Origin: Phenylobacterium sp.
Lineage (GTDB): Bacteria > Pseudomonadota > Alphaproteobacteria > Caulobacterales > Caulobacteraceae
DNA length: 64,000 nt
Direction of reading: 5' to 3'
NCBI RefSeq assembly: GCF_016793225.1
Contig: NZ_JAEUMN010000050.1
Span: 62,001-126,000, forward strand
Below the pieces are notes generated by a model, which searched no databases, was not told where the DNA came from, and saw nothing but the letters and a program-made list of their open reading frames with translations. Below, piece by piece: positions 1-7,730 of this stretch (its first letter is position 1; every line of letters begins with the position of its first letter). The translations under genes were made by a program, and so were the position numbers.

Positions 1-1
1 C

Positions 2-439
2 CACCGCTACCGGCCGACCCTGCGGCGTCTCGACCACGCCGGCATCTTCCTGATGATCGCCGGCTCCTACACGCCCTTCACCATCAACCTGCCGGGGGCG
101 TGGGGCTGGGGGATGACCGCGGCCGTCTGGTCGATCGCGGCGCTGGGGGCGCTGGGCAAGCTGTTCCTGACCGGCATCGACCGGAAGTTCTGGGTGGTGG
201 TCTACCTCGCGCTCGGATGGCTCGTGGTGATCGCCATGAAGCCGATGATCGACAGCCTGGCCTGGTACGCGATGGCCCTGCTGGTCACGGGCGGGGTGCT
301 CTATTCCACCGGCGTGATCTTCTACGTGAACAAGCGGCTGAAGTTCGCGCGCGCCATCTGGCACGGGCACGTCGTGGCCGCCGCCGCCGCGCACTGGGCG
401 GCGGTGCTGCTGGGCGTCGTGCTGGCCGCCCAGCCCTGA
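2..439 (+). CDS. Hemolysin III / YqfA family membrane protein (5' end missing)
   Basis: The gene is open from the window edge, so only its last 145 codons are visible. The visible part begins HRYRPTLRRLDHAGIFLMIA and continues with AGSYTPF, a sequence pattern of the HlyIII/PAQR-like family. At least four hydrophobic segments follow, and a late histidine cluster (IWHGHVVAAAAAHW) matches the family's C-terminal conserved histidines. Members are inner-membrane proteins of poorly defined function, related to adiponectin/progestin receptors. The hemolysin name is historical and no toxin role should be assumed. The stop codon lies 4 bases from the stop of the convergent gene at 444-890. The true start is outside the window. 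Confidence 0.85.
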   Translation, partial: HRYRPTLRRLDHAGIFLMIAGSYTPFTINLPGAWGWGMTAAVWSIAALGALGKLFLTGIDRKFWVVVYLALGWLVVIAMKPMIDSLAWYAMALLVTGGVLYSTGVIFYVNKRLKFARAIWHGHVVAAAAAHWAAVLLGVVLAAQP

Positions 440-443
440 TCCC

Positions 444-890
444 TCACTCCGCCGCGTAGAGCACCGGCGTCGCGGCCGCGTCGAAGCTGGTGCGCAGGCT
501 CAGGCCGTTGAGCGCGAACGCCTGCGCGACCCAGCACGCCGCGGCGCCCAGCGAGGCGGGCGGCGGTCCACCCGCCAGGGCCGTCAGGCGCTCGTCGAGC
601 GTGCGGTAGTCGTCGGCCTGGGCCGCGCCGAAGACGTCGAGGATCGCCGCCTCGTCGGCGCTGAGCGCGGGCGCCCGCGGCGGCGACAGCCGCACGCGGC
701 GCCGGCCGGCCAGGGACAGCTGCTGCACGAAGGCCGTCAGCATCCGGTAGGTCTCCGCGCCGTGGAGACCGCAGGCGGCGTCGAAGTGGCCGGGCAGCCC
801 GGCGCAGCCTCCGAGGGCGAGCAGGCGCACCGCGCGGATCAGCAGCCGCTCGCCGTGGGTGAGCGGGTCGCGGACATCGGATGTGGGCAT
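444..890 (-). CDS. Conserved hypothetical protein, possible Fur target
   Basis: A 148-aa cytoplasmic protein without a signal peptide or clear membrane segment. It contains cysteines near residues 29, 39 and 119 and a helical alanine/leucine-rich composition. It weakly recalls small DUF6628-like proteins, but I do not recognise it securely and assign no function. The start at 890 is supported by GGAGG a suitable distance upstream. A 19-bp palindrome resembling an alphaproteobacterial Fur box lies 35 bp upstream, suggesting iron control. It converges with the HlyIII-type gene and is followed upstream, on the same strand, by the GNAT gene, whose stop is within the palindrome. Confidence 0.6.
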   Translation of the reverse strand: MPTSDVRDPLTHGERLLIRAVRLLALGGCAGLPGHFDAACGLHGAETYRMLTAFVQQLSLAGRRRVRLSPPRAPALSADEAAILDVFGAAQADDYRTLDERLTALAGGPPPASLGAAACWVAQAFALNGLSLRTSFDAAATPVLYAAE

Positions 891-924
891 GGACGTGGCC
901 TCCAGGGAGTCGGAGGTTATTGCA

Positions 925-943
925 GTTGCGAGTCATTCGCAAC
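925..943. promoter_or_regulatory. Fur-like operator palindrome
   Basis: The site reads GTTGCGA-GTCAT-TCGCAAC, perfect 7-bp arms around 5 bp. The TTGCGA/TCGCAA arms resemble Fur/Mur boxes of alphaproteobacteria. It sits 35 bp ahead of the start of the gene at 444-890 and its last base is part of the stop codon of the GNAT gene. Iron control is an inference from the motif. Confidence 0.5.
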
Positions 944-1401
944 TAGTAGCGCCGCTCCATGAACACGTCCGCGCGGGCGTAGGGCGTCTCGACGGGGGCG
1001 AGGTCCCTGAACCCCATGGCGCGGTAGAGCCCGAGCGCCGGACCGAGGCTGGAATTGGTCTCGAGGTAGAGCCGGGAGGCGCCCATCTCGGCTCCGGCGT
1101 CGATGCAGCGCTGCATCAGCCGGCGGCCCAGGCCCGAGCCGCGGAGGGTCTCGGCCACGGTCATCTTCGCCACCTCGTAGCCGCCGTCGTCCATCTTCAT
1201 GAGCGCCACGCAGCCGACGGGCTCCCCGCCCAGCAGGGCCATGAAGACGCGGCCGCCCGGGGCGATGATCTTCCCCTGAGGATCGCCCAGCACCTCCCGG
1301 TCCTTGGGCTCGATGGCGAAGTGCTTCGAGATCCACGCCTCGTTCAGCGTGCGGAACGCTTCGGCGTGGCCGGGCTCGAACTCGACGATCGCGATGGTCA
1401 T
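943..1401 (-). CDS. GNAT family N-acetyltransferase
   Basis: A 152-aa single-domain GNAT protein that should transfer an acetyl group from acetyl-CoA to an unknown amine. The acetyl-CoA pyrophosphate loop is visible as RGSGLGRRLM (motif A, around residues 87-96), preceded by the beta-4 strand VAKMTV. A motif-B-like segment, LGLYRAMGFRDL, lies near residue 125. Length is typical for the family. The start at 1401 is divergent from the aminotransferase gene at 1431, so the 29-bp gap must hold both promoters or they lie further out. The substrate cannot be read from the sequence. Confidence 0.85.
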   Translation of the reverse strand: MTIAIVEFEPGHAEAFRTLNEAWISKHFAIEPKDREVLGDPQGKIIAPGGRVFMALLGGEPVGCVALMKMDDGGYEVAKMTVAETLRGSGLGRRLMQRCIDAGAEMGASRLYLETNSSLGPALGLYRAMGFRDLAPVETPYARADVFMERRY

Positions 1402-1430
1402 GCGCGAAGTCTGCCGCCAAGATCGGACCG

Positions 1431-2615
1431 ATGGTCAACGCGATTTTCTCATCCCTGCCCACCACGATCTTCGAGGAGATGTCGGGGCTGGCCCGGACCT
1501 TGGGCGCGATCAATCTCGGCCAGGGATTCCCGGACGATCCCGGCCCCGCGCCGATCCGCGCGCGGGCGGCCGAGCTGGTGCTGGACGGCTACAACCAGTA
1601 CCCGCCCATGGCCGGGCTGCCGGAGCTTCGCCAGGCGGTGGCGGCGCACTATGCGCGGCGCCAGGGGCTCGACCTCGACTGGGCGAGCGAGGTCACGGTG
1701 ACGTCGGGCGCCACGGAGGCCCTGGCCGCCAGCTTCCTGGGCCTCGTCAACGAAGGCGACGAGGTGATCGTCTTCCAGCCGGCCTACGACTCGTACCTGC
1801 CCATGATCCGGCGCGCGGGCGGCGTGCCCCGGCTCGTCAGCCTCTCGCCGCCTCACTGGCGCCTCAGCCGCGAGATGCTCCAGTCGGTCTTCAGCGCGCG
1901 GACAAGGCTGGTGGTGCTGAACAACCCGATCAACCCGGCCGGCGTCGTCCTGCCCGAGGAGGACCTCGCGCTCCTGGCCGAGTTCTGCGTGGCCCACGAC
2001 GCGATCGCCGTGTGCGACGAGGTGTGGGAGCAGGTCGTGTTCGGCGCCGCGCGCCACCGGCCGCTGATCGCCTTTCCCGGGATGCGCGAGCGCACGGTGA
2101 AGATCGGCTCGGCGGGCAAGATGTTCGGCCTCACCGGCTGGAAGGTCGGTTTCCTCTGCGCCGCGCCGCGTCTGACGCATGCGCTGGCGCGCACCCACCA
2201 GTTCCTCACCTTCACCACGCCCCCGAACCTCCAGGCCGCCGTGGCCTGGGGCCTGGAGAACCCGGACGACTGGTTCGAGACGATGCCGCGCAAGCTGCAG
2301 GCGTCGCGGAACCGCCTCGCCGAGGGCCTGCGACGCGAGGGCTTTTCGGTCCTGTCGAGCGAAGGCACCTACTTCCTCAACGTCGACCTCCCCGGCTCGG
2401 GCGTCGGCCTGGGGGATCGCGACTTCTGCCTCATGGCCGTCAGGGAAGCCGGCGTCGCGGCGATCCCCGTGTCGGCCTTCTACGAGCACGACCCGGTGAC
2501 CTCGATCATGCGCCTGTGCTTCTCGAAGGCCGACGCCACGCTGGACGAGGGCGTCCGGCGGCTGGCCAGGGCGCGCGACCTGGCCGTCAGGCGGCCCGCC
2601 ACCTTGCCGGCGTGA
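1431..2615 (+). CDS. PLP-dependent class I/II aminotransferase (KAT/YbdL-like)
   Basis: A 394-aa fold-type I aminotransferase. The N-terminal INLGQGFPD motif and the substrate loop YNQYPPMAGLPELR are typical of the kynurenine/methionine aminotransferase branch (YbdL, KAT). PLP-binding features are visible: SGATEA for the phosphate, NNPINPAG and CDEVWE for the pyridine ring, and the Schiff-base lysine in GSAGKMFGLTGWKVG. It probably transaminates methionine, glutamine or aromatic amino acids with a 2-oxo acid; the exact substrate is uncertain. The last 29 bases overlap the 3' end of the convergent AraC-type regulator. The start chosen gives the usual family N-terminus. Confidence 0.88.
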   Translation: MVNAIFSSLPTTIFEEMSGLARTLGAINLGQGFPDDPGPAPIRARAAELVLDGYNQYPPMAGLPELRQAVAAHYARRQGLDLDWASEVTVTSGATEALAASFLGLVNEGDEVIVFQPAYDSYLPMIRRAGGVPRLVSLSPPHWRLSREMLQSVFSARTRLVVLNNPINPAGVVLPEEDLALLAEFCVAHDAIAVCDEVWEQVVFGAARHRPLIAFPGMRERTVKIGSAGKMFGLTGWKVGFLCAAPRLTHALARTHQFLTFTTPPNLQAAVAWGLENPDDWFETMPRKLQASRNRLAEGLRREGFSVLSSEGTYFLNVDLPGSGVGLGDRDFCLMAVREAGVAAIPVSAFYEHDPVTSIMRLCFSKADATLDEGVRRLARARDLAVRRPATLPA

Positions 2616-3354
2616 CGCCGAAGGTCCGCCGGAACGCGGCGATGAAGGCCGAGGGGCTCTGGTAGCCGGCGTCGAGCGCGGCGGCCGTGACCGACGCCCC
2701 TGCGCTGAGGGAGACCACCGCCTGCTGCATGCGCGCCCGGCCCCGCCAGGCCTCCAGGGGCAGCCCGGTCTCGGCCAGGAACAGGCGCTGCAGCGTGCGG
2801 AGCGAGGCGCCGGCGCCGCGGGCGAGCTCGGCCAGGGAGACCGCCGCGCCCGGCTGGTCCATCAGCCGGGCCGCGAAGGCCCGGGCCCTGGGATCCTGCG
2901 GCAGCGGCAGCTCGAGCGGCGCCGTCTCGCCGGCGGCCAGCAGGTCCAGCAGCAGCGCCTCCAGCCGGGCGTGGGCCGGGTCGTCCATTTCGAGCATGCC
3001 CAGGCGCACGATGTGGAGGATCAACTCCCGCAGGAGCGGCGCGACCTCGATCGCCCGGCAGACGTCGAGCCGCGAATCCGCGCCCGACGGCGCGAGGTAG
3101 AGGGTGCGCATGGCCACCTGCCCGCGCATCTGGATCTCGTGCGGCGTGCCGCCCGGCACCCAGATGGCGCGCGTCGGCGGCACCATCCAGGAGGCCGTGG
3201 GCGTGGAGACCACCATCACCCCGCTCGCCGCATAGACGAGCTGGGCCCACGGATGGGTGTGGCGATCGAGCCGGGCCTTGTCTCCGTAGGTGACGGCGAG
3301 GCCGCGTACGGGAAAGCCGTCCAGGTCCCGCACGTTTTGGCGCGCTGACGACAT
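2587..3354 (-). CDS. AraC family transcriptional regulator with cupin sensor domain
   Basis: A 255-aa regulator. Residues about 20-100 form an AraC-type cupin ligand domain (HTHPWAQLVYAASG, then IWVPGGTPHEI). Residues about 165-255 hold the two helix-turn-helix units of AraC DNA-binding domains, with VSLAELARGAGASLRTLQRL for the first helix pair and the classic YQSPSAFIAAFRRTFGVTPARW for the second. This architecture is common for regulators of a neighbouring efflux or catabolic gene. The divergent VOC-methyltransferase pair starting at 3425 is the natural candidate target. The effector is unknown. Confidence 0.9.
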   Translation of the reverse strand: MSSARQNVRDLDGFPVRGLAVTYGDKARLDRHTHPWAQLVYAASGVMVVSTPTASWMVPPTRAIWVPGGTPHEIQMRGQVAMRTLYLAPSGADSRLDVCRAIEVAPLLRELILHIVRLGMLEMDDPAHARLEALLLDLLAAGETAPLELPLPQDPRARAFAARLMDQPGAAVSLAELARGAGASLRTLQRLFLAETGLPLEAWRGRARMQQAVVSLSAGASVTAAALDAGYQSPSAFIAAFRRTFGVTPARWRAA

Positions 3355-3424
3355 AATTCGTCAGACTAGCGCGAGCGCGCCTTGGGGCAAACGCCTAGCC
3401 TGGCTCCAGAGGGAGGAGCCCGCC

Positions 3425-3796
3425 ATGCCTGGAGGCCTGCGCCATTTCGCCATCAACGCCGACGACGTCCCACGGGCGCGCCGGTTCTATGAAACGGTCT
3501 TCGGCTGGTCGTTCGCGCCGTGGGGGCCGCCCGACTTCTTCAGCGCAGAGACGCCCACGCCCGGCCTGCGCGGCGCGGTGCAGGGGCGGCGATCCGTCGG
3601 CGGCCAGGCCATGCCGGGGATCGAGGTGACCTTCGGCGTCGAGGACATCGCGGCGGCCGTGGCGGCCATCGAGGCCAACGGCGGCAAGGTCCTGATGGCG
3701 CCGTTCCACATCCAGGGCGTCGGCCGGCTGGTCTGGTTCCAGGACACGGAAGGCAATATCGCCGGCGCCATGCAGTACGAGAGGCCCGCGCCGTGA
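3425..3796 (+). CDS. VOC family protein (glyoxalase/dioxygenase-like)
   Basis: A 123-aa single VOC domain protein. It starts with the typical LRHFAINADDVPRARRFYETVF, a beta-alpha-beta opening where the early His can bind metal, and ends with VWFQDTEGNIAGAMQYE, where the Glu close to the end is the usual second-half ligand. The family covers glyoxalases, resistance proteins and extradiol dioxygenases, so the reaction is open. The ATG at 3425 is preceded by GGGAGGAG; an in-frame upstream extension back to 3290 lacks such a site. Its TGA overlaps the GTG start of the methyltransferase, indicating one transcript. Confidence 0.85.
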   Translation: MPGGLRHFAINADDVPRARRFYETVFGWSFAPWGPPDFFSAETPTPGLRGAVQGRRSVGGQAMPGIEVTFGVEDIAAAVAAIEANGGKVLMAPFHIQGVGRLVWFQDTEGNIAGAMQYERPAP

Positions 3797-4476
3797 GCGT
3801 CCTGACCGATCCGTCGCTGCAGGCGCGCATCGACGCCCTGCAGGCGAGAAGCGCCGCCCAGGAAGCCGAGACCGTCCGCTACTTCGGCGAGCGGGCCAAG
3901 CGCGGCGACCTGTCCTGGGACGCCCTCGACGCGGCCGCCAACCGCTTCATGGCCGACAAGATGGTGGCGCTGGAGCCCATCAAGTCCGAGTTCTGCCACA
4001 TGCTGTGCCTCGCCTTGCGCGCCCGGCGCGTGGTGGAGATCGGCACCTCCTTCGGCGTCTCGACCCTCTACCTGGCCGACGCGGTGCGGCAGGTCTGCGG
4101 GCCGGACGGGGGCGGAGTCGTGATCGGAACGGAGTACGAGCCGGCCAAGGCCGCCGCCGCGCGGGCCAACTTCGCGGCGGCCGGGCTCGCCGACCTGATC
4201 GACCTGCGCGAGGGCGACCTGCGCGAGACGCTGAGGGCGATCGAGGGGCCGGTGGACTTCGTCCTGATGGACATCTGGACCGAGATGGCGCGGCCGGCCA
4301 TCGAGCTCGTGGGGCCGCACCTGCGTCCCGGCGCCGTCGTGGTGGCGGACAACACCGGCGACGTCTTCCGCCACGCCTACCGTCACTTCTTCGCCTATGT
4401 GAACGACCCGGCGAATGGCCTGCGCACCATGACCCTGCCGTTCAGCGGCGGCCTGGAACTGGTGGTCAAGGTGTAG
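3793..4476 (+). CDS. Class I SAM-dependent O-methyltransferase
   Basis: A 227-aa protein of the catechol/caffeoyl-CoA O-methyltransferase type. The SAM-binding motif I is VVEIGTSFGVSTLYLADA, followed by an acidic residue at the end of the next strand (VIGTEYEPAKAAAAR), a DLREGDLRETL motif and a DFVLMDIW motif typical of the metal-binding O-methyltransferase fold. It should methylate a small hydroxylated acceptor, not identified here. GTG at 3793 overlaps the TGA of the VOC gene (GTGA), giving translational coupling, so the two probably act together. A GC-rich hairpin follows the stop. Confidence 0.85.
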   Translation: MSVLTDPSLQARIDALQARSAAQEAETVRYFGERAKRGDLSWDALDAAANRFMADKMVALEPIKSEFCHMLCLALRARRVVEIGTSFGVSTLYLADAVRQVCGPDGGGVVIGTEYEPAKAAAARANFAAAGLADLIDLREGDLRETLRAIEGPVDFVLMDIWTEMARPAIELVGPHLRPGAVVVADNTGDVFRHAYRHFFAYVNDPANGLRTMTLPFSGGLELVVKV

Positions 4477-4499
4477 GCGCGCCGCCGCGCGCCCCTTCC
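4474..4499. terminator. GC-rich hairpin between convergent genes
   Basis: Between the methyltransferase stop and the stop of the exported protein gene the DNA can form a GGCGCG/CGCGCC stem. There is no clear T-run, so it is at best a weak bidirectional terminator. Confidence 0.35.
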
Positions 4500-4966
4500 T
4501 AGGATCCCGCCGGCGCGTGGGCGGCGAGCCAGCTCTCGAGCGCCTCGCCGGCCGAGCTCGCGCAGCCCGCCGCGTGCACCTGGACGATGGCGTCGAGGGT
4601 GGCGAGGCTTTCCGGCGAAGGGCAGATCCCCGAACGCGTCCGCGTCGAGCCGACGGTCTGCCGGGCCGCCGGCGCCACCATCACCTTGAGGATGGCCAGG
4701 CGGTCGGCCTCGGCCTGGTTGGCCTTGCGCGCCGGCAGCACGATCCCGCCGGGGGCGCCCTTCAGCCGGAGGACGTCGCCCGAGGCGTGCATCAGGGTGA
4801 GCGTGCGTCCGGGCGCGAGCTCGACCCGCCCGCCGGCGTCCAGCGACTGGCCCCGCACCAGCGAGGGATCCGTCGAGGCGACCACGATGTAGTCGCCGGC
4901 CGCGGCGGCCGAGGCGACGGCAAGGACCGCGACGGCCGCGAGGGGGGAAACAAACCGTCTGATCAT
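4499..4966 (-). CDS. Hypothetical exported protein
   Basis: A 155-aa protein with an N-terminal Sec signal (MIRRFVSPLAAVAVLAVA then SAAAAGD, cleavage likely after AAA/AG). The mature part begins DYIVVASTDPSLVRGQSLDAG and contains a small beta-rich region with TLMHASGDVLRLKG, then two cysteines near the C-terminus that could form a disulfide (GICPSP and AGCASS). Similar short periplasmic proteins are common in Caulobacterales but have no known role. I chose the start at 4966 because it places the signal peptide at the N-terminus; an in-frame ATG at 5062 would add a 32-residue charged extension. Confidence 0.65.
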   Translation of the reverse strand: MIRRFVSPLAAVAVLAVASAAAAGDYIVVASTDPSLVRGQSLDAGGRVELAPGRTLTLMHASGDVLRLKGAPGGIVLPARKANQAEADRLAILKVMVAPAARQTVGSTRTRSGICPSPESLATLDAIVQVHAAGCASSAGEALESWLAAHAPAGS

Positions 4967-5107
4967 GGGCCGAAGATCGCTCGCGGAACGCGGGGCGGCA
5001 AGATGCCGATGGGAGGTCGCCGAACACGGCGGAAAAGCCGCTGGAACGAGAGGAATACCCATAACGGGTGCGACAGATTGTACTGCAACCAGAAAGTGAA
5101 CTTTTCT

Positions 5108-5122
5108 TTAACCGTCGATTAA
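5108..5122 (+). promoter_or_regulatory. CtrA-type binding box
   Basis: The 15-mer TTAACCGTCGATTAA fits the full CtrA consensus TTAA-N7-TTAA exactly. It lies 46 bp before the ATG of the 57-aa protein gene, inside an AT-rich patch unlike the surrounding DNA. In Caulobacterales such boxes mark cell-cycle-controlled promoters. Control by CtrA is an inference. Confidence 0.6.
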
Positions 5123-5167
5123 GGCCGCCCAGTTACTCCTGAGGGGTAGAATGTCGAGGCGGACGCT

Positions 5168-5341
5168 ATGGTCAGCGTGCAGCTGCGAAATTCCGGACAG
5201 GGGCTCTGGACGGCCCTGACCCTGCCCACTTCGGTGCAGGTGGCGCAGACGGTCGCCGCGACGGCGCGCAAGCTCAACATGGCCGACCAGGTCCGCATCG
5301 CGCCCTCGCCCACCGCCGGACGGCTCGACATCCGGGTCTAG
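5168..5341 (+). CDS. Small conserved-looking protein downstream of a CtrA box
   Basis: A 57-aa reading frame beginning MVSVQLRNSG and ending RLDIRV. It has no signal peptide or membrane segment. The sequence alternates a short strand, an amphipathic helix (VQVAQTVAATARKLNMAD) and a final strand. Codon use with G/C third positions is like that of real genes here. It is the only open frame behind a perfect CtrA box and an AT-rich promoter region. The stop overlaps the stop of the convergent mocA-like gene by a few bases. Function unknown; the case for a real gene rests on context and coding bias. Confidence 0.55.
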   Translation: MVSVQLRNSGQGLWTALTLPTSVQVAQTVAATARKLNMADQVRIAPSPTAGRLDIRV

Positions 5342-5925
5342 CGACCGAGGTCGCCCCGCTCGTCGACGTCGAACAGCACGCCATCGTCGGGCGCTTCCAC
5401 CAGCGCCAGCCGCGCGCCCAGCGCCTGGATCAGGGGCCGGGCGCCGACGTCCCCCGAGAGCGTCAGGGCCTGCGGGAACAGCGCCGCCGACAGCACGACC
5501 GGGTGACCGCGCGCGCCCCTGAAGGTCGGGGCGGCGGCCGGAGCGCCCGCCCGCACCGCTTGGGCGAGGGGTTCCAGGACGCCGATCGGCGCCCGGGGCA
5601 TGTCGCCCAGGAACACGAAGGCCCCGGCGACCCCGGGCGCCAGCGCGGCGATCCCCGCGCGCAGCGAGGCGCCCATGCCCTCGGCGTGGTCGGGCGCGTG
5701 GACCAGGCGGATGTCGGCGTCGAAGGCCCGCGCGCAGGCGGCGACCGCCTCGGCGCCGGCGCCGGTGACGACGATGATGGTCGCGGCGGGCGCCGCCTTC
5801 GCCGCGGCCAGGGCGCCGTGGAGGAGCGGCGCGCCGCGATAGGGCGCGGTCAGCTTGCCGCCGCCGAAACGCGAGGCCGAGCCCGCCGCCAGCACCACCG
5901 CCGCGAAGTCGGCGCCTGTCCCCAC
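5338..5925 (-). CDS. mocA: MocA/MobA-like molybdenum cofactor nucleotidyltransferase
   Basis: A 195-aa NTP-transferase-fold protein. The nucleotide-binding signature is LAAGSASRFGGGKL near the N-terminus (the LAAGxSxRxGxxK pattern). FLGDMP provides the metal-binding aspartate, and RGARGHPVVLS is the substrate loop typical of CTP:molybdopterin cytidylyltransferases. The enzyme should attach CMP to Moco for xanthine-oxidase-family enzymes. Its position directly divergent from moaA and near an xdhC-like gene supports MocA rather than the GMP-attaching MobA, but the distinction is not certain. Translation starts with GTG at 5925. The 29-bp gap to moaA must carry divergent control signals. Confidence 0.8.
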   Translation of the reverse strand: MGTGADFAAVVLAAGSASRFGGGKLTAPYRGAPLLHGALAAAKAAPAATIIVVTGAGAEAVAACARAFDADIRLVHAPDHAEGMGASLRAGIAALAPGVAGAFVFLGDMPRAPIGVLEPLAQAVRAGAPAAAPTFRGARGHPVVLSAALFPQALTLSGDVGARPLIQALGARLALVEAPDDGVLFDVDERGDLGR

Positions 5926-5954
5926 GATCGGTTTCCCCCTATCTTCCTGCGTGA

Positions 5955-6992
5955 ATGACGCCCTACGACGACATCGCGCCCAGGCCCAGCCCCGTGGCGG
6001 CCGCCCCGCTCGTGGACGGGTTCGGCCGCACGGTGAGCTACCTGCGGCTCTCGGTCACCGACCGCTGCGACCTGCGCTGCGTCTACTGCATGGCCGAGCA
6101 CATGACCTTCCTGCCGAAGGCCGAGGTGCTGACCCTGGAGGAGCTCGACCGGATCGCCTCGGCGTTCGTCGCCCTGGGGACGCGCAAGATCCGGCTGACC
6201 GGCGGGGAGCCGCTGGTGCGCAAGGGCATGATGGACCTGGTCCGCGGCCTCGGCCGCCACCTGGCCACGGGCGCGCTGAAGGAGCTGACGCTCACCACCA
6301 ACGGCACGCGGCTCGCCGAGTTCGCCCCCGACCTGGCGGCCGCCGGGGTGCGGCGGGTCAACGTCTCGATGGACACCCTGAAGCCCGATCTCTTCCGCCG
6401 GCTGACCCGCGGCGGGGACCTGGGCAAGGTCCAGGCGGGCGTGGCCGCGGCGCAGGCGGCCGGGCTGTCGGTCAAGATCAACGCCGTCGCCCTGAAGGAC
6501 TCCAACGCGGCGGAGATCCCCGAGCTGGTCCGCTGGGCCCATGAGCGCGGCTGCGACCTCACCCTGATCGAGACGATGCCGATGGGCGAGGTCGACGCGG
6601 ACCGCACCGACGAGTTCCTGTCGCTGAGGGACGTCCGCGCCGAACTCGAGAGCTTCTGGACGCTCGAGGACCTGCCCCTGTCGACAGGCGGGCCCGCCCG
6701 CTACGTCCGCGTCGCCGAGACCGGCGGCCGGCTGGGCTTCATCACGCCGCTCAGCCACAACTTCTGCGAATCCTGCAACCGCGTGCGCCTCACCTGCACC
6801 GGCACGCTGCACACCTGCCTGGGCCAGGAGGACGCCACGGACCTGCGCGCGGTGATCCGCGCGGGCGCGACCGACGCCGAGCTGGCCGAGGCGATCCGCG
6901 GCGGCGTCGACGCCAAGCCGAAGGGCCACGACTTCCAGATCGCGCGCAAGGCGCCGGCCGTCGCCCGCCACATGTCCACCACGGGCGGCTGA
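5955..6992 (+). CDS. moaA: GTP 3',8-cyclase MoaA
   Basis: A 345-aa radical SAM enzyme of the first step of molybdenum cofactor synthesis, converting GTP to 3',8-cyclo-GTP together with MoaC. The N-terminal 4Fe-4S cluster motif is CDLRCVYCM (CxxxCxxC), followed by the SAM motif [10 protein letters not shown]. The C-terminal second cluster is given by [15 protein letters not shown]. The protein ends in GG, as required for the conserved double-glycine tail of MoaA. Length is standard. It starts an operon with moaD (3 bp gap) and moaE (4-base overlap). The mocA-like gene is divergent. Confidence 0.97.
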   Translation: MTPYDDIAPRPSPVAAAPLVDGFGRTVSYLRLSVTDRCDLRCVYCMAEHMTFLPKAEVLTLEELDRIASAFVALGTRKIRLTGGEPLVRKGMMDLVRGLGRHLATGALKELTLTTNGTRLAEFAPDLAAAGVRRVNVSMDTLKPDLFRRLTRGGDLGKVQAGVAAAQAAGLSVKINAVALKDSNAAEIPELVRWAHERGCDLTLIETMPMGEVDADRTDEFLSLRDVRAELESFWTLEDLPLSTGGPARYVRVAETGGRLGFITPLSHNFCESCNRVRLTCTGTLHTCLGQEDATDLRAVIRAGATDAELAEAIRGGVDAKPKGHDFQIARKAPAVARHMSTTGG

Positions 6993-6995
6993 GCC

Positions 6996-7235
6996 ATGGC
7001 CCGCGTGCTGCTGTTCGGACCCCTGCGCGACCTCGCCGGCTGGCGCGAACGCCAGATCGCCGCGGCGTCGGTCCACGAGCTGCGCGCCACGCTGGCTTCC
7101 GAGGACCCGGAACTGGGCGCGGCGCTGGGCGGCAAGGGCGTCCAGGTGGCCGTCGATCAGGCGGTCGTCCGCGGCGACGCGGCCCTGGGCCCGGCCAGCG
7201 AGGTCGCCTTCCTGCCTCCGATGAGCGGCGGATGA
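6996..7235 (+). CDS. moaD: Molybdopterin synthase small subunit MoaD
   Basis: A 79-aa ubiquitin-like sulfur carrier. It starts ARVLLFGPLRDLAGWRE, the typical MoaD opening, and ends FLPPMSGG. The C-terminal Gly-Gly is adenylated and thiocarboxylated by MoeB, and the sulfur is transferred to cyclic pyranopterin monophosphate in the MoaD-MoaE complex. The gene lies 3 bp after moaA, and its stop overlaps the moaE start (ATGA), so MoaD and MoaE are translated together in the 1:1 ratio their complex needs. Confidence 0.95.
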   Translation: MARVLLFGPLRDLAGWRERQIAAASVHELRATLASEDPELGAALGGKGVQVAVDQAVVRGDAALGPASEVAFLPPMSGG

Positions 7236-7675
7236 GCATCCGGCTCACCGAGGCGCCGTTCGACCCGGGCGCGCTCCTGACCGCGTTCACGTCCGGCCGC
7301 AGCGAGACCGGCGCGGTCGCCACCTTCACCGGCATCGCGCGCGCCGAGGCGGGCCGCACCGCGATCCTGGAACTGGAGGCCTATCCCGGCTTCACCGAGG
7401 CCGAGATCGGCCGGATCGCCGATCAGGCCCGAGCGCGCTTCGGCCTGCACGACCTGGCGATCCTGCACCGCGTCGGCCGGATCCAGCCGGGGGAGCCGAT
7501 CGTCTTCGTGGCCACCGCCGCCGGTCATCGGCGCGCGGCCTTCGAGGCGTGCGACTTCCTCATGGACTACCTGAAGTCCCGCGCGCCCTTCTGGAAGAAG
7601 GAGCACGGGCCCGACGGCGAGCGCTGGATCGAGCCCACCGCCCAGGACCACGCCGACCGCGAGCGCTGGGGCTAG
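7232..7675 (+). CDS. moaE: Molybdopterin synthase catalytic subunit MoaE
   Basis: A 147-aa protein that forms the heterotetrameric molybdopterin synthase with MoaD. Typical blocks are GAVATFTGIAR, LELEAYPGFTEAE, ILHRVGRIQPGEPIVFVA and the active-site segment DYLKSRAPFWKKE, which carries the conserved lysines that act on the precursor. The ATG overlaps the moaD stop. The stop codon is part of a CTAG at the left edge of a short intergenic element shared with another convergent gene pair in this window (28887-28927). Confidence 0.96.
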   Translation: MSIRLTEAPFDPGALLTAFTSGRSETGAVATFTGIARAEAGRTAILELEAYPGFTEAEIGRIADQARARFGLHDLAILHRVGRIQPGEPIVFVATAAGHRRAAFEACDFLMDYLKSRAPFWKKEHGPDGERWIEPTAQDHADRERWG

Positions 7676-7730
7676 GGTGCGTTCCAAAGAGTGGGTTCAG
7701 CCGGTTCCGTTTGAACGGATGAGGCTCTAG
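7672..7730. repeat. CTAG-bounded convergent intergenic element, copy 1
   Basis: The 59-bp spacer begins CTAGGGTGCGTTCC and ends GAACGGATGAGGCTCTAG. The edge CTAGs provide the stop codon of moaE on the plus strand and of the TauD-like gene on the minus strand. The core contains CCGTTTGAACGG-type inverted sequence. Copy 2 at 28887-28927 has the same edges and the same placement between two convergent stop codons. It may act as a bidirectional terminator. Confidence 0.6.
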
